Assembly: GCA_903901395.1 (NCBI GenBank)
Contig: CAIUQW010000362.1
Location: 1-6,660 of the forward strand
Source: an uncultured Chlorobiales bacterium
Lineage (GTDB): Bacteria; Bacteroidota; Chlorobiia; Chlorobiales; Chlorobiaceae
Direction of reading: 5' to 3'
Length of the DNA: 6,660 nt
Below the pieces are notes generated by a model, which saw only the letters and a list, made by a program, of their open reading frames with translations, made no database searches and was not told where the DNA came from. Below are positions 5,906 to 6,660 of this stretch, one piece after another (position 1 is the stretch's first letter; every line of letters starts with the position of its first letter). The position numbers and the translations under genes were made by a program.

Positions 5906-6054
5906 GCATCGGGTACTTTGGGAAACCCGCATCCTGTTGTCGCCCGGCAATCTGACGACTCGATCAATTATCGCATTCGTCTGAATCTCAATCGCCGTAC
6001 ATTCGTTTATTCGACAACTGCATTTTCAACCCAATCCACAGCAATCTCTTGCCG
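5906..6054. other. intergenic region before the transporter gene
   Basis: I see no gene in this 149-base gap. A short inverted repeat, CGGGT (5910-5914) with ACCCG (5925-5929), follows the small open frame but has no T-run, so it is at best a weak terminator. No clear promoter or Shine-Dalgarno sequence is visible ahead of the ATG at 6055. The right copy of the 14-bp repeat lies at 6032-6045. Confidence 0.5.
6032..6045 (+). repeat. 14-bp direct repeat, right copy
   Basis: CAATCCACAGCAAT is identical to 3957-3970 and lies nine bases before the proposed transporter start. Together the copies enclose about 2.06 kb of degraded mobile DNA. Confidence 0.45.
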
Positions 6055-6660
6055 ATGACCGACTCCTCCTCTCACGCCAAAATAGGCCCCATCGAACTCG
6101 CGCCGTCCGTGCAGCCGCGCCATGCGTGGACGTTTCTTGTGGCGTCGTTCTTTTCGATCGGGATGATCACCTTCGTCTCGATCGGGCAGGCGTACCTGAT
6201 GAACGAACATCTGAAAATTCCGGTGTCGGCGCAGGGAACGCTCAGCGGCGACCTGGTCTTCTGGACGGAGATCGTGACGCTCCTCTTCTTCGGGCCGACC
6301 GGCGCGATCATGGATCGCATCGGCAGAAAGCCGGTTTACGCCGTGGGCTTCGTCATTCTGGCGCTTGCCTACCTCTGCTACCCGCTGGCGACGAGCGTCG
6401 CGCAGCTCACCGCCTGCCGCATGATCTACGCCGTCGGCGTAGTGGCCGTGACGAGCGGGCTGGCGACGGTGCTGGTCGATTATCCGCAGGAGCGCTCACG
6501 CGGCAAGCTCATCGCCATCGTGGGATTTCTGAACGGACTCGGCATCGTCATCCTGAACCAGTTTTTCGGCGGCCTGCCGAAAACGCTCGTGGCGAAAGGG
6601 TTCAGCGGCACCGAGGCCGGATTCTGGGCGCACGCGGCAGTCGCCGCCACGGCGCTTGTG
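6055..6660 (+). CDS. major facilitator superfamily transporter, N-terminal half (3' truncated by window edge)
   Basis: The frame is open from the ATG at 6055 to the last base, giving 202 residues, about half of a normal MFS protein (around 400). It is an inner-membrane secondary transporter. Residues 1-23 are a soluble lead; hydrophobic segments fall at about 24-47, 67-85, 93-112, 116-140 and 149-170, and another begins near 190. Between the second and third segments is the MFS motif A: GAIMDRIGRKPV, with G83, D87, R88, G90, R91 and K92. After the fourth segment comes DYPQERSRGKLIAIVGFLNG, a loop-plus-helix typical of MFS carriers. The ATG lacks an obvious Shine-Dalgarno sequence; a TTG two codons upstream is an alternative. 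Codon use is GC-rich, like the housekeeping genes, so this is probably core chromosome beyond the island. The substrate cannot be predicted. Confidence 0.9.
   Translation, partial: MTDSSSHAKIGPIELAPSVQPRHAWTFLVASFFSIGMITFVSIGQAYLMNEHLKIPVSAQGTLSGDLVFWTEIVTLLFFGPTGAIMDRIGRKPVYAVGFVILALAYLCYPLATSVAQLTACRMIYAVGVVAVTSGLATVLVDYPQERSRGKLIAIVGFLNGLGIVILNQFFGGLPKTLVAKGFSGTEAGFWAHAAVAATALV

Noticed and set aside
1..6660. CRISPR array, tRNA or rRNA gene
   Set aside because: No regularly spaced repeats and no cloverleaf or conserved rRNA segment were seen on reading through; a covariance-model scan was not possible.

Overview
The window looks like chromosomal DNA from a green sulfur bacterium (Chlorobiaceae, most likely Chlorobaculum or a close relative). 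This rests on the gene order rplM-rpsI-rpsB-tsf-pyrH, the look of the proteins and the moderately high GC. It is inferred from memory of these families, not from a database search.

Positions 1-3420 are a conserved housekeeping block, all on the + strand. It holds the 3' end of rplM (L13), rpsI (S9), a 140-nt gap with a possible structured leader, rpsB (S2), a perfect 13-bp hairpin, tsf (EF-Ts), a strong intrinsic terminator, pyrH (UMP kinase) with its own strong ribosome binding site, and a second terminator. L13/S9 and S2/EF-Ts look like two transcription pairs serving ribosome assembly and elongation. pyrH supplies UDP for nucleotide synthesis from a separate transcript.

Positions 3421-6054 are a decaying accessory island. 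First comes a ParD-type antitoxin whose N-terminus is missing and whose remainder is split by a one-base frameshift. An apparently intact ParE/RelE-superfamily toxin follows. A serine recombinase pseudogene directly abuts the toxin stop codon (TAG then ATG) and carries two frame disruptions and a lost C-terminus. An AT-rich stretch leads into a defective IS256-family insertion sequence (4619-5695, transposase on the - strand). Its terminal inverted repeats are still readable, but the transposase has an internal deletion of about 100 residues (including the part that should carry two of the three catalytic acidic residues) and two nonsense codons. On the far side lies an AT-rich fragment of unknown function. 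A 14-bp exact direct repeat sits at the end of the toxin gene and again just before the next gene, so it brackets the recombinase/IS segment.

From 6055 to the right edge is the N-terminal half of a major facilitator superfamily transporter, which runs off the window. No tRNA, rRNA or CRISPR array was seen. The most unusual points are the intact toxin beside a split antitoxin, the possible rpsB leader RNA, and the 14-bp repeat framing the degraded segment.
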